The notes: generated by a model from the letters alone, not told the origin. Shown: positions 28,196-37,016, counted from the first letter of the stretch. The stretch is 64,000 nucleotides of DNA from Gaiellasilicea sp963806955 (GCA_963806955.1 CAWDZG010000002.1:1178001-1242000), one strand, 5' to 3'. Program-made: numbers and translations.

Positions 28196-29100
28196 CGACG
28201 CTCGAGGACGTCCGCGCGCTCCCCGGTCTCGACCTCTACATGGACGAGGTCGAGGAGCGGCTCGCCGCTGCGGTCGCGTCGCACGGCGGCCGGGTCGCCG
28301 AGGTCGGCGCCGACGCGCTCGCCGCCGGCGGCAAGCGCCTGCGCCCGCTGCTCGCCTTCCTCTGCGCGCCGCCGGACGCCCCGGCGCCCGTCGCGGCCGG
28401 GGTCGCGGTCGAGCTCGTGCACATGGCGACGCTCGTGCACGACGACCTGATCGACGGCGCCGAGGTGCGGCGCGGCAGGACGGCGGCCTGGGCCGCGCAT
28501 GGCGCCGACGCCGCGCGCGCAACCGGCGACTATCTCTTCGCGCGTGCGTTCGCGGAGCTGACGGCGGCAGGCGATCTCGCCGCGGTCGCCGTGCTCGCGG
28601 ACGCCTCCCTCTGCCTCGCGCGGGGCGAGGCGCTGCAGCGCCGGCAGCGGCACGACCCGGACACGACGGTCGAGGCGTATCTCGAGCGGTGCGCACTCAA
28701 GACGGGAAAGCTCTTCGAGGCCGCCTGCTCGCTCGGCTCGGGCGGCACGCTCGGCCGCTTCGGGCTCAAGCTCGGGATCGCCTTCCAGATCGCGGACGAC
28801 ATCCTCGACTGCGCGGGGGACACGATCGAGACCGGCAAGGTCGCCGGCACGGACCTCCGCGACGGCACGCCGACGCTGCCGCTGCTGCTCGCCGCGCGCG
28901 AGGACGAGGTCGTGCGCGCGGCGCTCGCGGGCGGCCCGGTCGCGGGCGCGCTCGTCCGCGTCGCGGCGACGGGCGCCCTCGAGCGCTCCAGGGAGATTGC
29001 CCTCGACTACGCTGGGCAAGCACGCGAGAGCCTGAACGGGAGCCTCCACCGGGAGGAGCTCCAGTCGCTCGCGGACGCGGTCGTCAACCGAAAGCGGTAG
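28192..29100 (+). CDS. polyprenyl diphosphate synthase
   Basis: Trans-prenyltransferase making the menaquinone side chain. 302 residues. First aspartate motif HDDLIDGAEVRRG, GDYLFARAF, KTGKLFEAACSLG, and second motif AFQIADDILD. Both aspartate-rich motifs look active. GTG start overlaps the menG stop. Product length cannot be told from sequence; the bulky residue positions before the first motif would need a model. Sits between methyltransferase and mqnA, giving a coherent quinone operon. Confidence 0.9.
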   Translation: MTTLEDVRALPGLDLYMDEVEERLAAAVASHGGRVAEVGADALAAGGKRLRPLLAFLCAPPDAPAPVAAGVAVELVHMATLVHDDLIDGAEVRRGRTAAWAAHGADAARATGDYLFARAFAELTAAGDLAAVAVLADASLCLARGEALQRRQRHDPDTTVEAYLERCALKTGKLFEAACSLGSGGTLGRFGLKLGIAFQIADDILDCAGDTIETGKVAGTDLRDGTPTLPLLLAAREDEVVRAALAGGPVAGALVRVAATGALERSREIALDYAGQARESLNGSLHREELQSLADAVVNRKR

Positions 29101-29102
29101 GG

Positions 29103-29867
29103 ATGATCCGGCTCGGACGCATCAGCTACGTCAACATGGCGCCTGTCTTCCACCGGCTGAACGCCGAGGTGGAGGAGGTGCAGGGCGTCCCGACCGAGCT
29201 GAACGCGATGCTGCTCGACGGGCAGCTCGATCTGGCGCCGATCTCGTCGATCGAGTACGCGCGCCACGCCTCGGCGCTGCGGATCCTGCCGCGCATGTGC
29301 GTCTCCTCGGAGGGCGCCGTCGACTCGATCCAGCTCGTCTCGCGGATCCCGTTCCCGCAGATCCGTTCGATCGCCGTGACCCCCGAGAGCGCGACCTCGG
29401 TCGTGCTCGCGAAGGTGCTGCTCCCTGGCGCGAAGCACGTGCCGCTCGGCGAGGAGGCGGACGCGAAGCTGCTGATCGGCGATGCCGCGCTCAAGAGCGC
29501 CTTCGAGGACCCGACGCCGCACTACGACCTCGGCCGGCTCTGGCTCGAGAAGACCGGGCTGCCGATGGTCTTCGCCGTCTGGGCCGCCCCCGACCCGGTC
29601 GCCGACGGCGTCGCCGAGCTCGAGCACTCGCTCGTCGCCTCGGTGCGGCTCGCCCGCGCGGAGCCGGAGGTGCTCGCCCGCGAGGCGAGCGTGCGCTACG
29701 GCTACCCGGCCGGCTACCTGGCGCGGTACTTCGAGAAGCTCCGCTACTCGTTCGGCCCGCGCGAGCGCGCCGGCTTCTACACCTTCCTCGAGATGGCCCG
29801 CGACGTCGGCGAGCTCGAGCACGTGCCCGAGCTGCGCTTCGTCACCCCGAGCGCGACGCGCGTCTAG
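29103..29867 (+). CDS. mqnA: chorismate dehydratase, futalosine pathway
   Basis: Converts chorismate to 3-enolpyruvyl-benzoate, entry step of futalosine menaquinone synthesis. 254 residues; signatures are RLGRISYVNMAPVFHRL (3-19), the SSIEYARHASALRILP block and LGEEADAKLLIGDAALKS. Follows the prenyl synthase by two bases. Stop overlaps the minus-strand hypothetical gene. No mqnB, mqnD or mqnE is in the window. Confidence 0.92.
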   Translation: MIRLGRISYVNMAPVFHRLNAEVEEVQGVPTELNAMLLDGQLDLAPISSIEYARHASALRILPRMCVSSEGAVDSIQLVSRIPFPQIRSIAVTPESATSVVLAKVLLPGAKHVPLGEEADAKLLIGDAALKSAFEDPTPHYDLGRLWLEKTGLPMVFAVWAAPDPVADGVAELEHSLVASVRLARAEPEVLAREASVRYGYPAGYLARYFEKLRYSFGPRERAGFYTFLEMARDVGELEHVPELRFVTPSATRV

Positions 29868-30260
29868 GGCTCAGGCGAGACGGACACTCGCCCAGGCGAG
29901 CGCACCCTCGCCGAGCTACGTACGCGTCGTGCGCCGGAGCGCGATCCCGAGCGCGATTCCGCTCCTTGCGGAGCGACCGCACCATCAGCGCCCACTCGTC
30001 CTCGCCGACCTCGTCCGGATCGTGGTAGATCGAGACCTCGAGCACGGTTCCGTCCGGCCGTGCCGCGTGGGTCTGCCAGCCCCAGTCCTCGTCGAGGAAC
30101 GAGGCGTCGAGGCCGCGCGCCGTGAGCCCGTCCGCGATGAACTCGGCCACGTCGCCGCCGTAGAACCGGTTGCCGCGTTCGCCTCCGGCGGCAGCTCGGA
30201 CGAGTGGTCGAAGCGGTCGGTCGTGAACGCGAACCAGGCCGCGTGCTCGCCGAACGCCAC
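29842..30260 (-). CDS. conserved hypothetical protein downstream of mqnC, frame broken
   Basis: About 138 residues. VAFGEHAAWFAFTTDRFDHSSELPPEA then, after a frame break near 30175, YGGDVAEFIADGLTARGLD, SFLDEDWGWQTHA, VLEVSIYHDPDEVGEDEW. An acidic-aromatic small protein of unknown family. GTG 30260 overlaps the mqnC stop by one base. The C-terminal 40 residues after VRSLRKER are poorly credible and overlap mqnA; another frame break may lie there. Confidence 0.5.
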
Positions 30261-31286
30261 TAGACGAGCGCGGCCGGCCGCTCGGCGCGGCGGTACTCGA
30301 CGCGGTAGCCGAGCGCGCGCGGGACGGCGAGCAGGCCCTCGAGGTCGAGCTCGATCGTCGCGCCCGCCTTCTGCGTCACCTCGTCCTCGATCGGCAGGTC
30401 GAAGTCGTCGGCGCCGTAGTCGAGCGCGCGGAAGGCGTCCTCGTTCTGCGTCAGCACCGAGGTGCGGATGTGCTTGACGTTGTCGAGGAAGATCCGCGAG
30501 AGCGCGAGCCAGCGCCAGTACTCCTGCGGCGAGATCTCGCGGCCGCCGAACGCGGTCCCGTACGGCTTGTACGTCCAGCAGAGGAACGAGAAGAGGCCGC
30601 CCGTCTCGTCCTGGAAGTCGCGCGTCCGCTGCAGGTGCTCGAGCCGCTCCTCGAGCGTCTCGTCGAAGCCGATCACCATCGTCGCCGTCGTCCGCATGCC
30701 GCTCTCGACGATCGCGCGCTGCGCCTCGAAGTAGTCGGCGACCGTGTACTTGAACTTGGCGTGCCGCTTGCGGAAGTCCTCGGTGAGGATCTCGCTGCCG
30801 CCGCCGGTGACCCAGTGCACGCCCGCGTCGCGCAGCTTCGCGGCCGCCTCGGCGAAGGAGAGGTTCGCACGGTCGGCGAGGTAGACGAACTCGGCGATCG
30901 TCAGCGCGTAGAACTCGACCCGGTCGCCGTAGCGCTCGCGCACGGCGGCGAAGAGGTCGCAGTAGAAGTCGAGCGGCAGCTTCGGGTTGAAGCCGCCGTT
31001 GAAGGCGACGAGGTCGCCGCCCACCTCGAGCAGATCGTCGATCTTCGCGAACACCTCGTCGCGGGAGAGCACGTAGCCGCCCTCCTGGTTCGGGAGCACG
31101 TAGAAGGCGCAGTAGTCGCACTGGGCGACGCAGACGTTCGTGTAGTTGATGATCCGCATCACCATGTAGGTGGCGCGGTCGGGCTCGTGGAAGCGGGCGC
31201 GCGTCGCTCCGGCAAGCCGCTTCAGCTCTTCGTCGGATGCGTCGCAGCCAGAGCTCGCGCGCCTCGTCGACGGAGATCCGAGTCAT
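30260..31286 (-). CDS. mqnC: cyclic dehypoxanthine futalosine synthase (radical SAM), frame broken
   Basis: Radical SAM enzyme that cyclises dehypoxanthine futalosine in the menaquinone futalosine route. The [4Fe-4S] motif is CVAQCDYC (CxxxCxxC), followed by FYVLPNQEGGYVLSRDEV, LVAFNGGFNPKLPLDFYCDLF, GGGSEILTEDFRKRH and RTTATMVIGFDETLEER, all MqnC features. Start ATG 31286 (MTRISVDEARELWL); one frame break near 31235 links it to EELKRLAGATRARFH and the radical SAM core. Overlaps the second radical SAM gene by four bases. Confidence 0.88.
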
Positions 31287-32629
31287 GCGGGAACGGCCTC
31301 CTCCTCGGTCACGACCTCCGGGGCGAGCGTGTCCATGAAGGAGCTGACCGAGAAGACCGCGTTGCCGGCGCCCGCGACGCCGTAGCCCGGCGGCGGCTTG
31401 AGCCCGTGCTTCTCGAGCGTCTCGCGGTAGGCCTCGAGCAGGCGGATGTGGTACTCGAGCGGCGCTCCGTCCGGGTTGTCGCGGCCGAGCGGCGTCGTCG
31501 GCTCGGGGCACCAGGTCGTGAAGCGCGGTGTGATTCCGCGGCTCATGAAGTGGTCGAGGCCCTCGGTCGTCGAGGCGATCGCCTCCTCGACCGTCGCGAA
31601 GCCGTACGGCTTCGCCAGCTCCACGCCGGCGACGAAGTTCGGGATCACGTAGCGGGCTCCGAACACGTCGGCCGCGTCGAAGATCCGCCGGTGCCACTCG
31701 TCCCGGCCGACGTAGCGCTCCTTGCCCGGCGAGATCAGCTTGAAGAGGCGCTCGTCCCAGACCTCGTAGTTCGGGTGGTAGATCGTGATCCCGTAGTCCT
31801 TGTAGCGCTGGACGTCCGCCTTCGGCAGCGCCTGCGCGACGACCTTGCCGATCCAGCGGTTCGGGAAGCGCTCCTCGATCGCCTGCGCGTAGCGGCCGTA
31901 GAAGTCGGCCTCGGCGAGCCCGTCGACCGTGCTCGTGACCGAGCCGCCGGTGAGGGTGTAGGCCTTGCTTGTGCGGTCGACGTCGTAGCGGTCGATCAGG
32001 GCGAGCGCCTCGAGCACGTCCTCGACCGGCTTCACGCCCGTGTACGGCCGCCCCTCGCGCTTGTGCTGGCGCCAGTTGTGGTTGATGTCGCAGAACTGGC
32101 ACTCCTCCTTGGCGCCGAAGTACTGGCAGAGGCGGAGCACGGTCAGGTAGATCAGGTAGCCCCACTGGATCGTCGGGGCCGTCTCCATCACCGTCTTCCC
32201 GTTCGCGAGCGCGTGGCGGTAGTACTCGGGCATCGGCGGCAGGCCGACATCTGCGATGTCGCGGCCGTCGAGGCGCAGCCGCAGCGCGCCGTCCTCGCCG
32301 ATAGCGATTCCGTACGGCGAGGAGGGGTTGACGCGCACCGAGACGATCGTCCGCCGCAGTTCGTAGGGGCCGCCGGTCAGGGCGATCTCCTCCGGCGGGC
32401 GGCGGATCGCCGCGGCGCCGAGCTCGGCGAGCGGCTTCTGGTCGAAGGAGAAGATGAAGTACGACTTCGGCTTCACCTCGCCCTCGAGGTTGTCGGTCAG
32501 CGCCGACTCGTCGAAGGCGATCCCGGTGCGGAGGAGATCCTCCTTGAGGACGGCCTCGCGCGGGATGTGCGGGAAGCGCGCCATCAGCCCCTCGACGAGG
32601 GCGGTGCGCGACTCGGCGGCGGCGCTCAT
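31283..32629 (-). CDS. radical SAM protein with unusual cysteine spacing, upstream of mqnC
   Basis: 448 residues in one clean frame. Instead of CxxxCxxC the cluster motif reads CQYFGAKEECQFC, that is Cx8CxxC, followed by DINHNWRQHKREGRP. Other marks are KPKSYFIFSFDQKPL, TLTGGSVTSTVDGLAEADFY and a C-terminal FTTWCPEPTTPLGRDNPDG, resembling biotin-synthase-like radical SAM proteins. It lacks the features of MqnE. Close four-base overlap with mqnC implies a joint pathway, so a role in quinone synthesis or modification is plausible but unproved. Confidence 0.65.
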   Translation of the reverse strand: MSAAAESRTALVEGLMARFPHIPREAVLKEDLLRTGIAFDESALTDNLEGEVKPKSYFIFSFDQKPLAELGAAAIRRPPEEIALTGGPYELRRTIVSVRVNPSSPYGIAIGEDGALRLRLDGRDIADVGLPPMPEYYRHALANGKTVMETAPTIQWGYLIYLTVLRLCQYFGAKEECQFCDINHNWRQHKREGRPYTGVKPVEDVLEALALIDRYDVDRTSKAYTLTGGSVTSTVDGLAEADFYGRYAQAIEERFPNRWIGKVVAQALPKADVQRYKDYGITIYHPNYEVWDERLFKLISPGKERYVGRDEWHRRIFDAADVFGARYVIPNFVAGVELAKPYGFATVEEAIASTTEGLDHFMSRGITPRFTTWCPEPTTPLGRDNPDGAPLEYHIRLLEAYRETLEKHGLKPPPGYGVAGAGNAVFSVSSFMDTLAPEVVTEEEAVPA

Positions 32630-32635
32630 GCCCTC

Positions 32636-32641
32636 AAACTA
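32636..32641 (-). promoter_or_regulatory. -10 hexamer TAGTTT
   Basis: Six bases before ATG 32629 on the minus strand, no Shine-Dalgarno; leaderless promoter predicted for the radical SAM-mqnC operon. Confidence 0.4.
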
Positions 32642-32674
32642 GCGGCCGGGAGGTGCGTCCGCGCCCAGGAAGGG

Positions 32675-34672
32675 CTAGGCGACGGCGAGCGACGGCGCGA
32701 GGTCGGCGCGCACGCCGAGGAGCGCGTCGACGACCTGCCTGTCGAACTGCGTGCCGGAGCAGCGCTCCAGCTCCTCGACCGCCTCGTCCGGCGTCCGCGC
32801 GGCGCGGTAGGGGAGGTCGGACGTCATCGCGAGATAGGCGACGCAGGCGCCGACGATGCGGGCGCCGAGCGGGATCGCCTCGCCCGCGAGCCCGTCGGGG
32901 TAGCCGCTGCCGTCCATCCACTCGGAGGACGACCGGACGATGCCCGCCACCTTGGCGAGCGCCGGCGCCGAGGAGAGGATCCGCTCGCCGATCAGCGGGT
33001 GGCGGCGGACGAAGCGCCACTCCTCCTCGCTGAGCGGGCCCGGCTTGCTCAGGATCGAATCGGGGATCGCGAGCTTGCCTACCTCGTGCAGCTCCGCGGC
33101 GAGCGCGAGGTCGTCCAGCTCCGCTTCCGAGAGGCGCATGCGCACGCCGACCGCGCGGACGAGCTCGGCGACGCCGCTGAGGTGGCCCTGCAGCCGGGCG
33201 TCGCGCTCGTAGAGGACGCGGAGGAGGACGTCGCGGCTCTGGCGGCCGGCGGAGGCACGCCGACCGTCCTTCTCGTCGTACATGCGGGCGTCGACGATCC
33301 GGAGCGCCTCGGAGACGGTCGCCGCCTCCTCGGGCAGACCGAGTGTCCCGTAGGCCGCGGTGATGCGGAAGCCCTCGCCGTGCTCCTCGAGCGACGCGGC
33401 CGCGGCGGCTGCGAAGCCGCCCCGCTCGCCGGGCGCAACGGTGGCCAGGACACAGAACTCGTCGCCGCCGATCCTGTAGACCTCACCCTCCCGTTCGACC
33501 TGGGCCGTCAGCTTCTCGGCGATCCGGGCGAGCAGCGCGTCGCCGGCCGGATGGCCGAACGTGTCGTTGTACGACTTGAAGCCGTCCAGGTCGAGCAGCA
33601 TCAGCACCGCGGTGTGGCCGGCGTCGACGGTCCTCTGCAGGTCGGTCATCAGCTTGCGCCGGTTGCCGACACCGGTGAGTGCGTCCGTCCGCGCCTCGTG
33701 GCGGGTGTGCTCGAGCAGGCGCAGCTTGTCGCGGAAGGTGAGGCCCATCCGCGCGATCACGGCAAGGATCGAGGTGGCCGCGAGCAGGACGGCCGGTGTG
33801 TTGAGCTGGTGGAACTGTCCGTAGACGAGGATCCCGAGCGCCGTCAGCCCGAAGACGAGCGGGAGTGCGAGCTGCCGCACGCCCTCTGTCCGGACCGCGC
33901 CGAGCTCGCCCGGCCGCTGCCAGGCGGCGGCTGCGAGCAGCACCATTGCGAGCGGCCAGCCGGCGTCGAGGACGGCGGCGGCCTTCGAGTCGCCGATCGC
34001 CGCCTGGTAGAGGTAGGCGCTGTCCGCCAGTGCGAGCACTGCGGTGCCGGAGAGGATCAGGAGCCAGGTGCGGTCGACCCGCCAGCCGGTGAGCGCGAGG
34101 ACGCCGACGACGAGCCCGAGCAGCAGCCCGTCCGCGAGCGGGTAGGCGACGTTCATCGCGGCGGTCAGCGGCGAGCCGCCGGTGCTGTCGAGCACGGGGC
34201 CGAACAGGGCGGCTGCGCCGAGCGCTGCGACCGCGAGCGCGCCGAGCGCGGCGTCGAGCCAGAGGCTCCGGTCGAACTCAGGCGTGCGGGCGCGGACGAG
34301 CAGCGCGATCCCCGCGTAGAGGATCGGGTAGGACGTCAGCCAGAAGAGGTCGGTCACCGTCGGCGGGCTCACGGTCCGGCCCGCGAGGAAGAGCGTGTAG
34401 TAGAAGTCGCCGGCCGCCCACAGCCCGAGCGTCGTCCCGAGGCAGAGCCAGGCGGTGCGCTCGCGGCCGCGGCGGTGCGGTGAGCTCAGGCAGACGAAGG
34501 CGGCTCCGGCGAGGAGGAAGTTGTACGGCCACTTGGTCGAGTCGGAGGCGGCACCCGGTCCGACCGTCAGCCAGCCGACGTAGACGGCGAAGAGCAGGAC
34601 GAGCGCGCCGAGCAGCACTCGCCCGCGGTTGGTCCCCCCGTCCTCGCCCGGATGGGGTACTGCGATCTGCAT
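32675..34672 (-). CDS. membrane GGDEF diguanylate cyclase with degenerate HD-GYP domain
   Basis: 665 residues: about eight N-terminal membrane segments (MASE-like, residues 20-320), a GGDEF domain with intact substrate motif RIGGDEF and the metal aspartate in LDLDGFKSYNDTFGH, then an HD-GYP-like domain. In the latter the HD pair reads HE (LHEVGKLAIPD) and the HHE triad before DGSGYPDGL reads SSE, so c-di-GMP hydrolysis is doubtful; the domain may sense or regulate the cyclase. Start ATG 34672 is preceded by GGAG four bases away. Divergent from the collagen-like gene. Confidence 0.85.
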   Translation of the reverse strand: MQIAVPHPGEDGGTNRGRVLLGALVLLFAVYVGWLTVGPGAASDSTKWPYNFLLAGAAFVCLSSPHRRGRERTAWLCLGTTLGLWAAGDFYYTLFLAGRTVSPPTVTDLFWLTSYPILYAGIALLVRARTPEFDRSLWLDAALGALAVAALGAAALFGPVLDSTGGSPLTAAMNVAYPLADGLLLGLVVGVLALTGWRVDRTWLLILSGTAVLALADSAYLYQAAIGDSKAAAVLDAGWPLAMVLLAAAAWQRPGELGAVRTEGVRQLALPLVFGLTALGILVYGQFHQLNTPAVLLAATSILAVIARMGLTFRDKLRLLEHTRHEARTDALTGVGNRRKLMTDLQRTVDAGHTAVLMLLDLDGFKSYNDTFGHPAGDALLARIAEKLTAQVEREGEVYRIGGDEFCVLATVAPGERGGFAAAAAASLEEHGEGFRITAAYGTLGLPEEAATVSEALRIVDARMYDEKDGRRASAGRQSRDVLLRVLYERDARLQGHLSGVAELVRAVGVRMRLSEAELDDLALAAELHEVGKLAIPDSILSKPGPLSEEEWRFVRRHPLIGERILSSAPALAKVAGIVRSSSEWMDGSGYPDGLAGEAIPLGARIVGACVAYLAMTSDLPYRAARTPDEAVEELERCSGTQFDRQVVDALLGVRADLAPSLAVA

Positions 34673-34753
34673 CTGCTCCGCATATCGTCGTTCTGCGGGT
34701 GCGGGCCTCCCCCCGTCCGGGTGATTACCGCCGCGAAGGGTGTGCGCGCGAAC

Positions 34754-34767
34754 CACCCGATCGGGTG
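34754..34767. promoter_or_regulatory. 14-bp perfect palindrome CACCCGATCGGGTG
   Basis: Lies in the 187-base divergent region between the GGDEF gene and the collagen-like gene. A related CGGGTGAT half-site occurs about 35 bases to the left (34718-34725). Typical size and symmetry for a dimeric repressor operator. Confidence 0.35.
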
Positions 34768-34859
34768 ATCGTCGCACTCCGAATCGGGGACCACAGTGCC
34801 GATAAGTGGTACCTGGGCTGCGGCGCCCAAGGAACGGCTCCGCGGCGCTCGGATCGACG

Positions 34860-36176
34860 ATGCGGAGCTTCCCGAACATCCCTGCGCTCTACCTGAAGGC
34901 CGTCCTCGCGGTCGGCCTCCTCGCGGGCGTGGGCGGCGTCACGTTCGCGAGCGCCGCTCGGCCCGACGTCGAGCGGGCGGCGTCGCGCAACGTCGCGCTC
35001 GTCAAGTCGCACGCGCAGACGGCACGACCCCGGCGAGACGACTCGGATGGCGAGCGCGGCCCGGCGGGTCCCGCCGGCGCGCGCGGACCAGCGGCTCTCG
35101 CAGGGCCGCCCGGCCCGATCGGCCCGCAGGGGATCCCCGGCCCGGCGGGAGCCGACGGGATCGACGGCGTCGACGGGAAGGACGGGCTCGACGGCGCCAC
35201 CGGGCCTGCGGGCGCGGACGGCGAGCGCGGATCGGCCGGTTCCGCCGGAGCAGCCGGCGCGGACGGTGGGCGCGGCCCGGTCGGCCCGGCGGGCGCACAG
35301 GGTTTGGAGGGCGAGCAGGGGCGCCAGGGACCACAGGGTCTGGCCGGCGACGACGGCGCCGCCGGCGCGCAGGGCCCGCAAGGTCCCGCCGGCCCGCAGG
35401 GCCTGACCGGAGCGCAGGGGCCGCCCGGCCCGCAGGGCCTGCAGGGGCTGACAGGCCCGGCCGGCCCGCAGGGGCCGCAAGGCCCGGCCGGCCCGCAGGG
35501 CTCGGCAGGCTCGCAGGGCTCGGCCGGGGCGTCCGGCGCCCAGGGGCCGTCCGGCCCGGCCGGTCCGCAGGGGCCGCAGGGTCTCACCGGTCCGCAGGGC
35601 CCCGCCGGCTCGCAGGGCCCGGCAGGAGCGCAGGGCCCGGCGGGCACGAACGGCGCCGCCGGGGCTGCAGGTTCGCAGGGTGCCCAGGGTGCGCAGGGTG
35701 CCCAGGGCCCACAAGGGCCGCAGGGCCCGGCCGGCCCGCAGGGCGCGGCCGGGGCTACCGGCCCGCAGGGGCAGTCCGGCCCCCAGGGGACGTCCGGCAC
35801 GTCGTTCGCCCGCGAGGCCTACCGCGACGGCGGCCAGGCCGTGGCGACGAGCGACACGACGATCGCGACGATGACGAACGTCGCCGCGGGCTCCTACGCG
35901 CTCTCGGCGAAGACGACGCTGTCGACGGGTGGCGGCGGCGGCTCGAACACCACGGTCGTTTGCACGCTGGACACCGGGGACGGCATGACGGACGTCGGCC
36001 AGTACGCGCTCAAGTTCGACACGGTGATGACCATCTCGATGGCGCTCACGCGGACGTTCGCCTCATCCGGGTCGGCGACCGTCAAGTGCAGGAGCACGGA
36101 TGCTTCGACGGCCACGTTGACGAAGATCATCGCGGTCAAGATCGACTCGATCCAGCGCGACGCCGTCACCGGGTGA
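34860..36176 (+). CDS. collagen-like triple-helix surface protein
   Basis: 438 residues. A signal-anchor (ALYLKAVLAVGLLAGVGGVTFA) is followed by about 84 Gly-X-Y triplets from residue 64 to about 315, rich in GPQ, GPA and GAQ, with a single Ala-for-Gly slip (ALA) near residue 76, then a C-terminal beta domain (SFAREAYRDGGQAVATSDT, MTNVAAGSYALSAKTTLSTG) that could trimerise the helix. ATG 34860 is preferred over GTG 34806 because the hydrophobic signal then begins normally. Bacterial collagens form surface filaments or adhesins. Confidence 0.88.
   Translation: MRSFPNIPALYLKAVLAVGLLAGVGGVTFASAARPDVERAASRNVALVKSHAQTARPRRDDSDGERGPAGPAGARGPAALAGPPGPIGPQGIPGPAGADGIDGVDGKDGLDGATGPAGADGERGSAGSAGAAGADGGRGPVGPAGAQGLEGEQGRQGPQGLAGDDGAAGAQGPQGPAGPQGLTGAQGPPGPQGLQGLTGPAGPQGPQGPAGPQGSAGSQGSAGASGAQGPSGPAGPQGPQGLTGPQGPAGSQGPAGAQGPAGTNGAAGAAGSQGAQGAQGAQGPQGPQGPAGPQGAAGATGPQGQSGPQGTSGTSFAREAYRDGGQAVATSDTTIATMTNVAAGSYALSAKTTLSTGGGGGSNTTVVCTLDTGDGMTDVGQYALKFDTVMTISMALTRTFASSGSATVKCRSTDASTATLTKIIAVKIDSIQRDAVTG
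35049..35804 (+). repeat. Gly-X-Y coding repeat of the collagen-like protein
   Basis: Imperfect 9-base unit, commonly ggcccgcag or similar, repeated over 756 bases. Length is likely variable between isolates through slippage. Confidence 0.8.
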
Positions 36177-36949
36177 GCATCCCCTTGCCTCGTCGAGGCA
36201 AGAGATTCCAGCCGGGCGCCGAAGCGGAAGCCGTGGATGCACCCGAGGGCGAGTCAAAGCCGCCCGCACGCAAGCGGTCACCGGCCAAGCCAACGGCGAA
36301 GCGGCAGCCGGCCAAGCGGCCGCCGGCAAAGGCCCCTCGGGCCAGGAAGGCGGCCGCCGAGCCCGTCGCGGCCGAGCCCGTCCCGGTCGAGCCGGCGCCG
36401 GAGGAGCGGCCGCGGCCGCGCCGTCGCGGACGGAGGATCCTGCTCGGCCTCGCTGTGCTCGTCGTCGCCGTCGGGAGCGCGGGCACCGGCTACCTGCTGA
36501 TGCGTGAGGATGCCGCCGACCCACTCGCGGCGGGCGAGCCGGTGCTCGTGGACGCCGAGGAGCTCGCTGCCGTCGCCGCCGAGAGGGAGGCGCCGATCTA
36601 CTGGGCGGGGCCGCCCGAGTCGGGCCCGCTCGAGCTGAGCACGACGAGCGAGGGCACATACGTCCGCTACCTCGCGCCGGGTGCGGACGCGGGCGACGAC
36701 GGGCTGGCGCCGACGGTCGCGACCTACCCGCTCGACGACGCCTATGCGACCGCCGTCGAGCGCGGCCGGAGCCCGCGGATGTCGACGCGCCGGCTGGGTG
36801 CCGAGGGGATCGCCGTCTCGCAGCAGAGCGGGGCCACGAGCGTCTACCTCGCCTTCCGCGGTGTCCCGTACCTGGTCGAGGTCTACGACCCCGACGGGGC
36901 GGCCGCCCGCCGCCTCGCCTTCTCGGGCGAGATCGAGCCCGTTCGCTGA
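36173..36949 (+). CDS. single-span membrane protein with basic KPA-rich N-terminus
   Basis: 258 residues, GTG start on the stop of the collagen-like gene (ATGA-type overlap). Residues 25-70 are a Lys/Pro/Ala-rich low-complexity region (KRSPAKPTAKRQPAKRPPAK) typical of nucleic-acid- or wall-binding tails; one membrane helix near 90-108 (ILLGLAVLVVAVGSAGTGYLL); the outer part has YWAGPPESGPLELSTTSEGTYVRYLAPG and a beta-rich end. Function unknown. Coupling to the collagen-like gene hints at surface assembly. Confidence 0.6.
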   Translation: MSIPLPRRGKRFQPGAEAEAVDAPEGESKPPARKRSPAKPTAKRQPAKRPPAKAPRARKAAAEPVAAEPVPVEPAPEERPRPRRRGRRILLGLAVLVVAVGSAGTGYLLMREDAADPLAAGEPVLVDAEELAAVAAEREAPIYWAGPPESGPLELSTTSEGTYVRYLAPGADAGDDGLAPTVATYPLDDAYATAVERGRSPRMSTRRLGAEGIAVSQQSGATSVYLAFRGVPYLVEVYDPDGAAARRLAFSGEIEPVR

Positions 36950-37016
36950 CCGCTGTTCGGATTCGGTTAATCCCTGCAAAGGAGCACCGGGGCTTCGGCT
37001 ACTGTCGGTCGGGGTC

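Noticed and set aside
31283..32629. MqnE (aminofutalosine synthase) identity
   Set aside because: Cluster motif spacing and the surrounding phrases do not match MqnE.
30470..34483. 1337-residue plus-strand open frame opposite mqnC, the radical SAM gene and the GGDEF gene
   Set aside because: Antisense shadow of GC-rich codons; no family motif, and it runs through well-supported genes on the other strand.
35049..35804. CRISPR-like regular repeats
   Set aside because: The repeat is coding, in phase three, with no spacers; it is the Gly-X-Y region.
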